A DNA stretch of 64,000 nt, from positions 141,663 through 205,662 of the forward strand of contig NZ_JBKFFP010000007.1 in the NCBI RefSeq assembly GCF_046506625.1. Direction: 5' to 3'. Of the stretch, positions 1 to 8,448 are shown piece after piece. Below the pieces are notes generated by a model that was given only the letters and a program-made list of their open reading frames with translations, did not search any database and had not been told where the DNA came from. The stretch comes from Zhengella sedimenti (lineage in GTDB: Bacteria > Pseudomonadota > Alphaproteobacteria > Rhizobiales > Rhizobiaceae). Position 1 is the first letter of the stretch. Every line of letters starts with the position of its first letter. The translations under genes and the position numbers were made by a program.

Positions 1-1412
1 CGTGGCGCAACCAGTTCCTTCCAGGTCGAAAGGGCCTTGTTCACCGCCATGTGCGGCTCCCGGCCAACGAATTCGCCGTGCCCGGGCTTCGCATGCACCT
101 CGCCGTTGTCGACCGCGATCTCGCCGCGCGTCAGCACGTATTTGGGCAGGCCCTTCACCTTGATGCCCTCGAAGACATTGTAGTCGATGGCCGATTGCTG
201 CTTGTCGGCGGAAATCGTCTTTTCGGCTTCGGGGTCCCAGACCACGATATCCGCATCCGCGCCTTCCACGATGGCGCCCTTGCGGGGATACATGTTGAGG
301 ATCTTGGCGATGTTGGTCGACGTGACCGCCACGAACTCGTTCATGGTCAGCCGCCCGGTGTTCACGCCATGGGTCCACAGGACCGGCATGCGGTCCTCGA
401 GTCCGCCAGTGCCGTTCGGGATCTTGGTGAAATCGCCCACGCCGTAGCGCTTCTGTTCGGTCGTGAAGGCGCAATGGTCCGTGGCCACCACCTGCAGCGA
501 GCCGGCCGCCAGGCCCGCCCACAGCGAATCCTGGTGCTGCTTGTTGCGGAAGGGCGGGCTCATGACACGCCGCGCGGCATGGTCCCAGTCCTTGTCGAAA
601 TACTCGTTCTCGTCCAGCACCAGATGCTGGATCAGCGGCTCGCCGAAGACGCGCATGCCCTTCTGGCGTGCCCGGCGGATGGCCTCGTGGGCCTGTTCGC
701 AGGAGGTATGCACGACATAGAGCGGCACGCCGGCCATGTCGGCGATCATGATGGCGCGGTTCGTCGCTTCACCCTCCACTTCCGGCGGGCGTGAATAGGC
801 ATGCGCCTCCGGACCGTCATTGCCTTCCGCCATCAGCTTCTGCTGCAGGGATGCGACGACATCGCCGTTCTCGGCATGGACGAGCGGCAGCGCGCCCAGT
901 TCGGCGCAACGCTGGAACGACGCGTACATCTCGTCGTCATTGACCATCAGGGCGCCCTTGTAGGCCATGAAGTGCTTGAACGAGGTGATGCCGCGCTCCA
1001 CGACTTCCGGCATCTCGTTGAAGACCTGCTCGCCCCACCAGGTGATCGCCATGTGGTAGGAATAGTCGCAGCACGCCCGCGTCGACTTGTTCGACCAGCG
1101 GTCAATGGCCGCCAGCAGGGATTCGCCCGGGTTCGGCAGGCAGAAATCCACCACCATCGTGGTTCCGCCGGAAACCGCCGCACGGGTTCCGCTTTCGAAA
1201 TCGTCCGATGAATAAGTGCCCATGAAGGGCATTTCCAGATGCGTGTGCGGATCGATGCCGCCGGGCATCACATAGCAGCCGGTGGCGTCGATCTCGTGAT
1301 CGCCGTGCAGGTCGTGCCCGATCGCGACGATCTTGTCGTGCTTGACCAGCACGTCCGCCTTCCAGGTGCGGTCGGCTGTGACAATTGTTCCGTTCTTGAT
1401 GACCTTGCTCAT
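1..1412 (-). CDS. hydA: Dihydropyrimidinase (D-hydantoinase), 3' end outside window
   Basis: Hydrolyses dihydrouracil and dihydrothymine to N-carbamoyl-beta-amino acids, the second step of reductive pyrimidine catabolism, in the cytosol. From the ATG at 1412 the frame stays open to the window edge (about 470 codons, close to the family's ~480), so only a short C-terminal piece is missing. Amidohydrolase metal-site elements are visible: GGIDPHTH at residues 51-58, SFKHFMAYKG with the lysine that is carboxylated in this family, VHAENGD, VVHTSCEQA and ATDHCAF with the metal-binding Asp. It is the last visible gene of the operon that starts with the beta-alanine aminotransferase, 35 bp after the aldolase-like gene. 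Its substrate is the product of PreTA and its product feeds the amidohydrolase at 2214-3464. Identity is firm from motifs plus context. Confidence 0.93.
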   Translation of the reverse strand, partial: MSKVIKNGTIVTADRTWKADVLVKHDKIVAIGHDLHGDHEIDATGCYVMPGGIDPHTHLEMPFMGTYSSDDFESGTRAAVSGGTTMVVDFCLPNPGESLLAAIDRWSNKSTRACCDYSYHMAITWWGEQVFNEMPEVVERGITSFKHFMAYKGALMVNDDEMYASFQRCAELGALPLVHAENGDVVASLQQKLMAEGNDGPEAHAYSRPPEVEGEATNRAIMIADMAGVPLYVVHTSCEQAHEAIRRARQKGMRVFGEPLIQHLVLDENEYFDKDWDHAARRVMSPPFRNKQHQDSLWAGLAAGSLQVVATDHCAFTTEQKRYGVGDFTKIPNGTGGLEDRMPVLWTHGVNTGRLTMNEFVAVTSTNIAKILNMYPRKGAIVEGADADIVVWDPEAEKTISADKQQSAIDYNVFEGIKVKGLPKYVLTRGEIAVDNGEVHAKPGHGEFVGREPHMAVNKALSTWKELVAP

Positions 1413-1447
1413 GGTCCGTTCCCCTTATTGGTTTTGATTGGTACGGC

Positions 1448-2206
1448 TCAACTGGCGTAAGAGGGGTCCTCCGCGTCCAGAATCCGTTTCATCTCCTCGA
1501 AATGGGCGAATTCAGCCTGTTTGTAGACCTCCCATTCGGCCGCCGTGGCTTCCGCCAGATCGTCATCCATGATGGCGAGCGGCCGGCCCGTCTGGTAGGC
1601 CAGCACGAGTTGGCGCGCCGCCCTTTCCAGATGGTACATGGCATCGAAGGCTTCCGCGACCGTGGGGGCGACGGTCGTCACGCCATGATTGCCCATCAGC
1701 ACCTGCCGGTGATTGCCGATGGCCGCGGCGATCCGCTCGCCCTCCGCCTCCTGCGTGGCGATCCCGCCGAAGTCGAGATCGTAGGCGATGCGCCGGAAGA
1801 AGCGCGCCGTCACCTGGTCGACCGGATGGATGACCGGATCTTTCAGGCAGGCCAGCGTCGTGGCGTAGGGCGGGTGCAGATGCAGTGCCACCCGCGCCTG
1901 CGGCAGGCGCCGGTGAATGGCCGAATGAATCGACCATGCCGACGGATCCGGCGCATCCGGGCGGTTCATCGTTTCCGGGTCGTCGGCATCCACCAGCAGC
2001 AGGTCGGATGCCTTGAGCTGCGAGAAATGCCGCCAGCGCGGATTGACCAGAAACCGTTTCCCGTCGGCCGACACGGCCGCCGAGAAGTGGTTCGCGACAC
2101 CCTCGTGCCAGTCGTTGCGCGCCGCCAGCCGGAGCGCGGCCGCGAGATCGATGCGCAGTTGCGCCTCGTCGGTCGCGGCAGCCGCAGTGTCCCGGATCGC
2201 CGTCAA
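1448..2206 (-). CDS. Class II aldolase/adducin family protein of unknown role in the pyrimidine operon
   Basis: A class II aldolase/adducin-fold protein, here 252 residues from a TTG start at 2206; an in-frame ATG at 2248 would overlap the preceding gene by 35 nt. I prefer TTG because it follows that gene's stop (2214) by seven bases, with GGAGTGAGAG just upstream. The zinc-site histidines are present: HLH in ALHLHPPYA and the third in MGNHGVTT. The position aligning with the catalytic Glu of fuculose aldolase (in that enzyme PSSEW) reads PSAWS here, so Ala replaces Glu. Retro-aldol chemistry is therefore doubtful. It sits between the carbamoyl-beta-alanine amidohydrolase and dihydropyrimidinase genes, a pathway with no known aldolase step. 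Role unknown; it could act on malonate semialdehyde or a side product, but that is only a guess. Confidence 0.85.
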   Translation of the reverse strand: MTAIRDTAAAATDEAQLRIDLAAALRLAARNDWHEGVANHFSAAVSADGKRFLVNPRWRHFSQLKASDLLLVDADDPETMNRPDAPDPSAWSIHSAIHRRLPQARVALHLHPPYATTLACLKDPVIHPVDQVTARFFRRIAYDLDFGGIATQEAEGERIAAAIGNHRQVLMGNHGVTTVAPTVAEAFDAMYHLERAARQLVLAYQTGRPLAIMDDDLAEATAAEWEVYKQAEFAHFEEMKRILDAEDPSYAS

Positions 2207-2213
2207 TGGTCTC

Positions 2214-3464
2214 TCACTCCACGATTTGGGCGGTTTCGACCACGGCATGGAACAGGACGTCGGCTCCCGCGCGCGCCCATTCCTTCGAGATTTCCTCCGC
2301 CTCGTTGTGCGACAGCCCGTCGACGCAGGGACACATCACCATCGCGGTCGGCGCCACGCGGTTGATCCAGCAGGCGTCATGGCCCGCGCCGGAAATGATG
2401 TTGCGGTGCGAGTAGCCCAGCCGCTCGGCGGCGTCGCGGATCGCCTTGACGCAACCGGCATCGAACTCCACCGGATCGAACCCGCCGACCTTCTCGAACT
2501 CCACCTGCAGCCCCATCTCGTCGCAGATCTCCTTCGCCCCGATCTTCAGGCGCTGTTCCATGTCCTGGATGACGGCGAGATCCGGCGAGCGGAAGTCCAC
2601 CGTGAACACGGCCTTGCCGGGAATGACGTTGCGGCTGTTGGGATGAACCTCGATATGCCCCGCCGCGCCCACGGCATGCGGCGCGTGCGAAAGCGCGATC
2701 TCGTCGACAAGCTGGAGAATGCGGGCCATGCCGAGACCGGCATTGCGGCGCATCGGCATGGGTGTGGAGCCGGTATGCGCCTCCTTGCCCGTCACCGTCA
2801 CCTGCGTCCAGGAAAGCCCCTGCCCGTGCGTGACGACGCCGATGTCCTTGCCTTCGGCTTCCAGGATCGGCCCCTGCTCGATATGCAGTTCGAAGAAGGC
2901 GTGCATCTTGCGCGCCCCGACCTTTTCCTCGCCCTTCCAGCCGATGCGCACGAGTTCGTCGCCGAAGCGCTTGCCCTCCGCATCCCTCCGGTCATAGGCC
3001 CAGTCCTGGCCGTGAATGCCGGCGAAGACACCGGAGGCGAGCATGGCCGGCGCAAAGCGCGTGCCTTCCTCGTTCGTCCAGTTGGTGACGACGATGGGAT
3101 GCTTCGTGCGGATGCCGAGATCGTTCAGCGTGCGGATCACCTCCAGGCCGCCCAGAACGCCCAGCACGCCGTCATACTTGCCGCCGGTCGGCTGCGTGTC
3201 GAGATGCGAACCCACATAGACCGGCAAGGCGCCGGCGTCCTCGCCCGGACGCATGGCGAACATGTTGCCCATCTCGTCCACGCCCATGGTGCAGCCGGCG
3301 GCCTCGCACCAGGCCTGGAAGAGCCTGCGGCCCTCGCCATCGGCATCGGTCAGTGTCTGGCGGTTGTTGCCGCCAGCCACGCCCGGACCGATTTTCGCCA
3401 TCTCCATGAGCGAATCCCACAGCCTGTCGGCGTTGATTCGCATGTTTTCACCCGGTGCTGCCAT
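2214..3464 (-). CDS. N-carbamoyl-beta-alanine amidohydrolase (beta-ureidopropionase), M20 hydantoinase/carbamoylase family
   Basis: A 416-residue zinc-dependent amidase of the M20 carbamoylase/allantoate amidohydrolase family, about the usual ~410-residue length. In this operon it should cleave N-carbamoyl-beta-alanine (and the methyl analogue) to beta-alanine, CO2 and ammonia. Family motifs are visible: GSHLDTQPTGGKYDG (first metal His/Asp), NWTNEEGTRFAPAM (Glu-Glu pair), FFELHIEQGPILE, and GAGHDACW with SHNEAEE near the C-terminus. It follows the aminotransferase by 69 bp and is followed seven bases later by the aldolase-like gene. L-carbamoylases and ureidoglycolate or allantoate amidohydrolases look similar; the flanking dihydropyrimidinase and beta-alanine aminotransferase point to the beta-ureidopropionase role. 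Confidence 0.9.
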   Translation of the reverse strand: MAAPGENMRINADRLWDSLMEMAKIGPGVAGGNNRQTLTDADGEGRRLFQAWCEAAGCTMGVDEMGNMFAMRPGEDAGALPVYVGSHLDTQPTGGKYDGVLGVLGGLEVIRTLNDLGIRTKHPIVVTNWTNEEGTRFAPAMLASGVFAGIHGQDWAYDRRDAEGKRFGDELVRIGWKGEEKVGARKMHAFFELHIEQGPILEAEGKDIGVVTHGQGLSWTQVTVTGKEAHTGSTPMPMRRNAGLGMARILQLVDEIALSHAPHAVGAAGHIEVHPNSRNVIPGKAVFTVDFRSPDLAVIQDMEQRLKIGAKEICDEMGLQVEFEKVGGFDPVEFDAGCVKAIRDAAERLGYSHRNIISGAGHDACWINRVAPTAMVMCPCVDGLSHNEAEEISKEWARAGADVLFHAVVETAQIVE

Positions 3465-3533
3465 TCCTGTTCCCCTTCTGTCTTCTTGTCTGGAGCGGCA
3501 TGCGGCGGGTCTGCCCCGGTTGGATCGAAAGTC

Positions 3534-4862
3534 TCAATCCACCTCGTTCAGCACCTCGCGCACATGGTCGATGAGTTCGTCGATCTGGCCCTTCGTGATG
3601 ATCAGCGGCGGCGACAGGGCGATGATGTCGCCGGTCGTGCGGATCAGGGCGCCCTTCTCGTAGGCCTTGACGAAGGCCGAGAAGGCCCGGCGGGTCGGTT
3701 CGCCGGCAATGGGCTCCAGTTCGATGGCCCCGACGAGGCCGATATTGCGGATGTCGATGACGTGCGGCTCGTCCTTCAGCGAATGCAGCGCATCCTCCCA
3801 GTGCTGCGCCAGTTCCGCGCCGCGCTCGAGCAGGCCTTCTTCCTTGTATGTGTCCAGCGTGGCGATGGCCGCCGCCGAGGCAATCGGGTTGCCCGAATAG
3901 GTATAGCCGTGGAAGAACTCGATCAGGTGTTCAGGCCCGGTCATGAAGGTGTCGTGGATTTCCTTGGTCACGAACACCGCGCCCATCGGGATCACGCCGT
4001 TGGTCAGACCCTTGGCGGTCACCATGATGTCCGGCTTCACGCCGAAGTAATCGGCTCCGAACGGCGTGCCGAGACGCCCGTAGCCCGTGATGACCTCGTC
4101 GAAGATCAGCAGGATGCCGTGCCTGGTGCAGATGTCGCGCAGACGCTGGAGATAGCCCTTCGGCGGAATGAGCACACCTGTGGAGCCGGCCACCGGTTCC
4201 ACGATCACCGCGGCGATGGTCGAGGCGTCGTGCAGCGTCACGATCCGCTCCAGTTCGTCCGCCAGGTCGCCGCCGTGCTCCGGCTCGCCGCGGGTGAACG
4301 CGTTCTTGCCCGGCTGGTGCGTGTGGGGCATGTGGTCCACACCGGTCAGCAGCGTGCCGAACATCTTGCGGTTGGCCACGATGCCGCCCACCGAGATGCC
4401 GCCGAAATTGACCCCGTGATAGCCCCGCTCGCGTCCGATCAGGCGGAAGCGCGAACCGTTGCCCTTGGCCCGGTGATAGGCGATGGCGACCTTCAGCGCG
4501 GTGTCGACCGATTCCGATCCGGAATTCGTGAACAGCACATGCGCCATGTTGTCCGGCGCGATGTCGATGAGCCGGTTGGCCAGTTCGAACGCCTTGGGAT
4601 GGCCCATCTGGAAGGCCGGCGCATAGTCAAGCTCGCCCGCCTGCTCGCGAATCGCTTCCGTGATCTTCGGCCGGCAATGGCCCGCATTGACGCACCACAG
4701 GCCCGCCGTGCCATCGAGAATCTTGCGCCCGTCGGACGCCGTGTAGTGCATGTCTTGGGCGCCCACCAGCATTCGTGGCGCCTTCTTGAACTGGCGATTG
4801 GCCGTGAAAGGCATCCAGAACGCGCTCAGATCGTTCGGCGCCACTGCAAGACGGTTGGACAT
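3534..4862 (-). CDS. Beta-alanine:pyruvate aminotransferase (omega-amino acid aminotransferase, class III)
   Basis: A PLP-dependent class III aminotransferase of 442 residues, closely resembling Pseudomonas omega-amino acid:pyruvate transaminase throughout (FWMPFTANRQF near the N-terminus, TNSGSESVDTALK, GRERGYHGVNFGG, IFDEVITGYGR, and AKGLTNGVIPMGAV with the PLP lysine). It removes the amino group of beta-alanine or beta-aminoisobutyrate to give malonate or methylmalonate semialdehyde, the last pathway step visible here. I use the ATG at 4862, eight bases after GGGGAG, rather than an ATG 14 codons upstream that lacks a ribosome site. It is first in the operon, and its promoter overlaps a RutR-like palindrome at 4928-4943. 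No malonate semialdehyde dehydrogenase is present in this window. Confidence 0.93.
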   Translation of the reverse strand: MSNRLAVAPNDLSAFWMPFTANRQFKKAPRMLVGAQDMHYTASDGRKILDGTAGLWCVNAGHCRPKITEAIREQAGELDYAPAFQMGHPKAFELANRLIDIAPDNMAHVLFTNSGSESVDTALKVAIAYHRAKGNGSRFRLIGRERGYHGVNFGGISVGGIVANRKMFGTLLTGVDHMPHTHQPGKNAFTRGEPEHGGDLADELERIVTLHDASTIAAVIVEPVAGSTGVLIPPKGYLQRLRDICTRHGILLIFDEVITGYGRLGTPFGADYFGVKPDIMVTAKGLTNGVIPMGAVFVTKEIHDTFMTGPEHLIEFFHGYTYSGNPIASAAAIATLDTYKEEGLLERGAELAQHWEDALHSLKDEPHVIDIRNIGLVGAIELEPIAGEPTRRAFSAFVKAYEKGALIRTTGDIIALSPPLIITKGQIDELIDHVREVLNEVD

Positions 4863-4914
4863 GCGGTTTTCTCCCCGGTTGTTGAGCCGGTGCTGTTTGA
4901 CCACGGCTTAAGCT

Positions 4915-4943
4915 GTGATACATTTTTTTGACCGGTTGGACAA
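4915..4943 (-). promoter_or_regulatory. Promoter with RutR-like operator upstream of the aminotransferase operon
   Basis: At 4928-4943 the plus strand reads TTGACCGGTTGGACAA, matching 12 of the 14 defined positions of the E. coli RutR consensus TTGACCA-NN-TGGTCAA as I recall it. On the minus strand its TTGTCC can act as a -35, followed by 17 bases including an A-tract and TATCAC (4920-4915) as a -10. Binding here would block the promoter. A related site lies before preT. The regulator gene starts 113 bp away on the other strand, so the same site could also control it. Confidence 0.6.
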
Positions 4944-5055
4944 ATCGTAGCATTGCCAATGCGAGGGTCAAGGGAAATTGCATGAGAGGGACAACCGTGA
5001 CCACATTTAAGCCGGTGCCCCCCGGCCGGATGCGCAAGAACCGGAAATCCTCGCC

Positions 5056-5685
5056 ATGTCGATGACGGAAAACCGGCCCCAGACACGAATCCAGCGCGAA
5101 AAACGCGAGGTCATACTCGAAGCGGCTCTCGATATCTTTTCATCGCACGGATTTCGCGGCGCGACAATCGACCAGATCGCCGACGCCGCCGGCATGTCGA
5201 AACCCAACCTCCTTTATTACTTCAAGACCAAGGAAGCGATCTTCGAGACGCTGATCCACGGCCTGCTCGACATGTGGCTCGATCCGCTGAAAGCCATGAA
5301 CGAGGAAGGCGACGCGATCGTCGAACTGCGCTCCTACATCCGCCGCAAGATCGAGATGGCGCGCGATTTCCCGCGGGAGAGCCGCCTTTTCGCCAACGAG
5401 ATCCTGCAGGGCGCGCCGCGCATCATGGAAATGCTGGAAGGTGAACTGAAGCCGCTGGTCGACGAGAAGGCCAAGGTCCTGAAAAGCTGGATGCGCGCGG
5501 GCAAGCTCAAGCAGGCCGACCCATACCACCTTATCTTCGCCATCTGGGCGACCACACAGCATTACGCCGATTTCGATATCCAGGTGCGAACCGTTCTCGG
5601 CCCTGACCGCGGCGGCGACGGACGCTTCGAGGATGCGGCACGTTTTCTCGAACAGCTCTTCCTTGCCGGCCTGCAGCCCGGTTAG
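5056..5685 (+). CDS. RutR-like TetR family regulator of pyrimidine catabolism
   Basis: A 209-residue TetR-family repressor that aligns along its whole length with E. coli RutR. The N-terminal helix-turn-helix spans roughly residues 17-60 (DQIADAAGMSKPNLLYYF). The ligand domain keeps RutR-like segments ESRLFANEILQGAP, LKPLVDEKAKV, DPYHLIFAIWATTQHYADF. RutR senses uracil or thymine; here the likely targets are the aminotransferase operon, from which it diverges, and preTA, because both carry RutR-like palindromes. Unlike E. coli, which degrades pyrimidines by the rut pathway, this regulator sits with the reductive dehydrogenase pathway. The EthD-like gene follows 105 bp downstream on the same strand. 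Confidence 0.87.
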   Translation: MSMTENRPQTRIQREKREVILEAALDIFSSHGFRGATIDQIADAAGMSKPNLLYYFKTKEAIFETLIHGLLDMWLDPLKAMNEEGDAIVELRSYIRRKIEMARDFPRESRLFANEILQGAPRIMEMLEGELKPLVDEKAKVLKSWMRAGKLKQADPYHLIFAIWATTQHYADFDIQVRTVLGPDRGGDGRFEDAARFLEQLFLAGLQPG

Positions 5686-5790
5686 CAGGGGAGCCGCCCC
5701 GGCTTTTCTTCGTCCGTGCACTGGTCATGAAGGAGCAAAGGGTTCAGGCTGCCGGCGTAGCACGCTTCAAGAGAAGCAAGGGAGAACGCC

Positions 5791-6102
5791 ATGGCAAAGC
5801 TCGTCGTCATCTACCGGGAACCGAAGGATCCGGCCGCCTTTGACGCCTATTACGCCGCGACGCATGTTCCGCTGGCGCAGAAGATACCGGGCGTGAAACG
5901 CTTCGATGTCTCCACCGGCCCCGTGACCGGTCCGAACGGCAAAACCGATGTGCACCTGGTCGCAACGCTCTATTTCGGGTCGCTGGCCGACCTCAAGGCA
6001 GGCCTTGCCTCGCCGGAGGGACAGGCCGCGGCGGCCGATCTGGCCAATTTCGCCGATGGCGGTGTCGAGTTGCTGATGTACGAATCCCGCGCGATCGGCT
6101 GA
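5791..6102 (+). CDS. EthD family small protein
   Basis: A 103-residue protein of the EthD family (dimeric alpha-beta barrel fold), opening MAKLVVIYREPKDPAAFDAY and keeping the family's HVPLAQKIPGVKRF segment. EthD proteins accompany oxidative degradation systems, but their activity is mostly undefined. It lies downstream of the RutR-like regulator on the same strand and converges with the DMT transporter gene (17 bp apart). Its start follows a purine-rich stretch, GGGAGAACGCC. A function in pyrimidine breakdown, such as handling a reactive semialdehyde or peroxyacid, would be speculation from position only. Confidence 0.85.
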   Translation: MAKLVVIYREPKDPAAFDAYYAATHVPLAQKIPGVKRFDVSTGPVTGPNGKTDVHLVATLYFGSLADLKAGLASPEGQAAAADLANFADGGVELLMYESRAIG

Positions 6103-6118
6103 ACGGGCGAGCCTTCGT

Positions 6119-7027
6119 CTAGGTGTCAGGCGAAAGGGCGAGGACCACGAGGCCGAGCACGGTGAACAGCGCACCGGCCATGACCACGGGCGCGGCCCAG
6201 CCATGGCCGACCAGGCCTTCCAGCACGATGATGAAGGCCGGCGTCAGGTACCCATAGGCAAAGACCTTGGCCGCCGGCAGCCTCAGCGAGGCGAACTGCA
6301 GCAGGAAAAGCGTGAAGGCCGTCGTCACTATGGCGAGATAGGCGACCGCCAGCCACACGATCGCCGGCAGCCCGGTCCAGTCCGTCTCCGCGATGCCGGA
6401 CCAGCCATAGAGCGAGACAATGACGGCGGTGGCCGCCACCGACCACAAGGTGGAGACCGCGACCGGTTCGCCACGGGAAAACAGCCGGACAAGCGGCGCA
6501 TAGGCCGCATGGCAGATCACGCCGAACAGGTAGACCAGTTCGCCGCGTCCGATCTCGAACCGCATGAGGGCGGCCGGATCGCCGCGAAAGATCACCCAGA
6601 CGGCGCCCGACGCGGCGACGAGCAGGCTGACAAGAACGACCGGGCGCGGCACCTGGCGCAGCAGGAGGAAACCGAAGATCGCCGAGAAGAACGGGTTCAG
6701 CGTGAAGACAGCGCCTATGGACACCGGGCTGGCAATGCCAAGCGCGTAGAACATCGTGACGAAATAGACGCTCATCAGGCCGCCTAGCACAAAGAAGCGC
6801 CAGGGTTGTGCCGGCCAGCGCAATCCGCCGCGCACCGTGGCCGCGACGACCAGCGCCATCACGCCCGCGCCGAGGACGAAACGGATGGCGGTGATCGGCG
6901 CCGCACCGATATGCGGCGCCGTCAGCGCTCCGAATGTGAACGAACCCGCGATCAGCGCCGCGAACAGCATCATCGCCATGTGGCCGAGCCACTTCTGCCG
7001 CCCCACGGCATGTGACTGTCGGCTCAT
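6119..7027 (-). CDS. EamA/DMT superfamily transporter
   Basis: A 302-residue inner-membrane protein with about ten hydrophobic segments arranged as two EamA repeats, typical of drug/metabolite transporters (e.g. MMLFAALIAGSFTFGAL near the N-terminus; the second repeat begins near YLFGVICHAAYAPLVRL). The start at 7027 is preceded by GGAGGAGAG. It is on the same strand as and 90 bp after preA, separated by a strong hairpin at 7043-7096, and may be co-transcribed with preTA. Substrate is unknown; uptake or export of a pyrimidine or beta-amino acid is an inference from neighbours. Confidence 0.88.
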   Translation of the reverse strand: MSRQSHAVGRQKWLGHMAMMLFAALIAGSFTFGALTAPHIGAAPITAIRFVLGAGVMALVVAATVRGGLRWPAQPWRFFVLGGLMSVYFVTMFYALGIASPVSIGAVFTLNPFFSAIFGFLLLRQVPRPVVLVSLLVAASGAVWVIFRGDPAALMRFEIGRGELVYLFGVICHAAYAPLVRLFSRGEPVAVSTLWSVAATAVIVSLYGWSGIAETDWTGLPAIVWLAVAYLAIVTTAFTLFLLQFASLRLPAAKVFAYGYLTPAFIIVLEGLVGHGWAAPVVMAGALFTVLGLVVLALSPDT

Positions 7028-7042
7028 GGTTCTCTCCTCCTT

Positions 7043-7096
7043 GCGTGCCGGGACTGGCTGCGGACCGGATCGCGATCCGGAGCCCGCCCGGCACGC
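7043..7096. repeat. Compound intercistronic hairpin between preA and the DMT gene
   Basis: A perfect 10-bp inverted repeat (GCGTGCCGGG at 7043-7052 and its complement at 7087-7096) encloses a perfect 16-bp palindrome (CCGGATCG/CGATCCGG, 7065-7080). On the transcript it ends three bases before the AAGGAGGAG ribosome site of the DMT gene. There is no T-run, so an RNA stability element or partial attenuator is more likely than a simple terminator. Confidence 0.7.
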
Positions 7097-7117
7097 TCGG
7101 GGGAGTTTCTGTCAGGC

Positions 7118-8431
7118 CTACTCCGCCGCCTGGCGCGCCGCCGGATTGTTGGGATGCGTGGTCCAGTTCGCATAATCGCCTTCGACCACCTTGCCCGTGC
7201 GCTTGTCCATCTCTCCGGCCTTCAACGGCACCATGGTGATGCAGTTATCCACCGGACAGACATCGACGCACAGGTTGCAGCCCACGCATTCCTCCTCGAT
7301 CACCTCGAAATGACGCTCGCCATTGACCAGATGCGTGATCGCCTGGTGCGAGGTATCTTCGCAGGCGATATGGCAGCGGCCGCACTTGATGCAGGCATCC
7401 TGGTCGATGCGCGCCTTCGTGGTGTAGTTGAGGTTGAGATACTGCCAGTCGGTGACATTGCCGACGGCCCGCCCGATGACGCTGTCGAGATCGGCATGGC
7501 CCTTTTCGTCCATCCAGTTCTCCAGCCCGGCGATCATTTCCTGCACGACCTTGAAGCCGTAGGTCATCGCCGCCGTGCAGACCTGCACCGTGCCGCAGCC
7601 GAGCGCCAGGAATTCCGCCGCATCGCGCCAGGTGGTGACGCCGCCGATGCCCGAGATCGGCATGCCGGCGGTTGCGGGATTGCGCGCGATCTCGGCCACC
7701 ATGTTCAGCGCGATCGGCTTGACCGCCGGCCCGCAATAGCCGCCATGGGTACCCTTGCCGTCGATGGTCGGCTCTGGCGCGAAGCTGTCGAGATCGACCG
7801 AGGTGATCGAATTGATCGTGTTGATGAGGCTGACCGCATCCGCCCCGCCCCGCTTGGCAGCCTCGGCCGGATAGATGATGTTGGTGATGTTCGGCGTCAG
7901 CTTGACGATCACCGGCATGCGCGTGTTCTGCTTGCACCAGCGGGTGACCATCTCGATATACTCGGGCACCTGACCGACAGCCGAACCCATGCCGCGCTCG
8001 GCCATGCCGTGCGGGCAGCCGAAGTTCAGCTCGATGCCGTCGGCACCGGTTTCCTCCACAAGTGGCAGGATCGCCTTCCAGGCGTTTTCCTCGCAGGGGA
8101 CCATCAGCGACACGATCATCGCCCGGTCCGGATAGTCGCGCTTGACCGCCTTGATCTCGCGCAGGTTGACCTCCAGCGGCCTGTCCGTGATCAGTTCGAT
8201 GTTGTTGAGACCGAGCAGGCGCCGGTCCGCGCCCCAGATCGCGCCGTAGCGCGGCCCGTTGACATTCACGACCGGCGGCCCGGCCTCGCCGAGCGTCTTC
8301 CAGACGACGCCACCCCAGCCGGCCTCGTAGGCGCGGCGGACATTGTACTCCTTGTCGGTGGGCGGCGCGGAGGCCAGCCAGAACGGATTGGGCGACTTGA
8401 TGCCGAGGAAGTTGGAAGCAAGATTGGCCAT
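7118..8431 (-). CDS. preA: NAD-dependent dihydropyrimidine dehydrogenase subunit PreA (PydA)
   Basis: The catalytic subunit that reduces uracil and thymine to dihydro forms, the first step of the reductive pathway. The 437 residues comprise an FMN-binding TIM barrel (residues ~1-330; NPFWLASAPPTD, WKTLGEAGPPVVNVN, LNFGCPHGMAERGMG, VKLTPNITN, GIGGVTTWRDAAEF) and a C-terminal ferredoxin domain with two [4Fe-4S] motifs, CIKCGRCHIAC and CVGCNLCVDVC. The active-site loop reads GMGSAVGQ; the mammalian enzyme has a catalytic Cys in this loop, while I recall E. coli PreA also having Val. It lies 17 bp downstream of preT in the same operon and partners with it as a heteromer. Confidence 0.95.
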   Translation of the reverse strand: MANLASNFLGIKSPNPFWLASAPPTDKEYNVRRAYEAGWGGVVWKTLGEAGPPVVNVNGPRYGAIWGADRRLLGLNNIELITDRPLEVNLREIKAVKRDYPDRAMIVSLMVPCEENAWKAILPLVEETGADGIELNFGCPHGMAERGMGSAVGQVPEYIEMVTRWCKQNTRMPVIVKLTPNITNIIYPAEAAKRGGADAVSLINTINSITSVDLDSFAPEPTIDGKGTHGGYCGPAVKPIALNMVAEIARNPATAGMPISGIGGVTTWRDAAEFLALGCGTVQVCTAAMTYGFKVVQEMIAGLENWMDEKGHADLDSVIGRAVGNVTDWQYLNLNYTTKARIDQDACIKCGRCHIACEDTSHQAITHLVNGERHFEVIEEECVGCNLCVDVCPVDNCITMVPLKAGEMDKRTGKVVEGDYANWTTHPNNPAARQAAE

Positions 8432-8448
8432 GGGTTCTCTCCTCCCGG

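Noticed and set aside
2013..4931. A 972-codon plus-strand open frame opposite the pyrimidine operon
   Set aside because: Antisense to the aminotransferase and amidohydrolase genes, with composition typical of shadow frames.
5690..5720. GGGG-AGCCG-CCCC followed by CTTTTCTT after the RutR-like gene
   Set aside because: Could be a terminator, but the stem is only four pairs and the EthD-like gene follows on the same strand.
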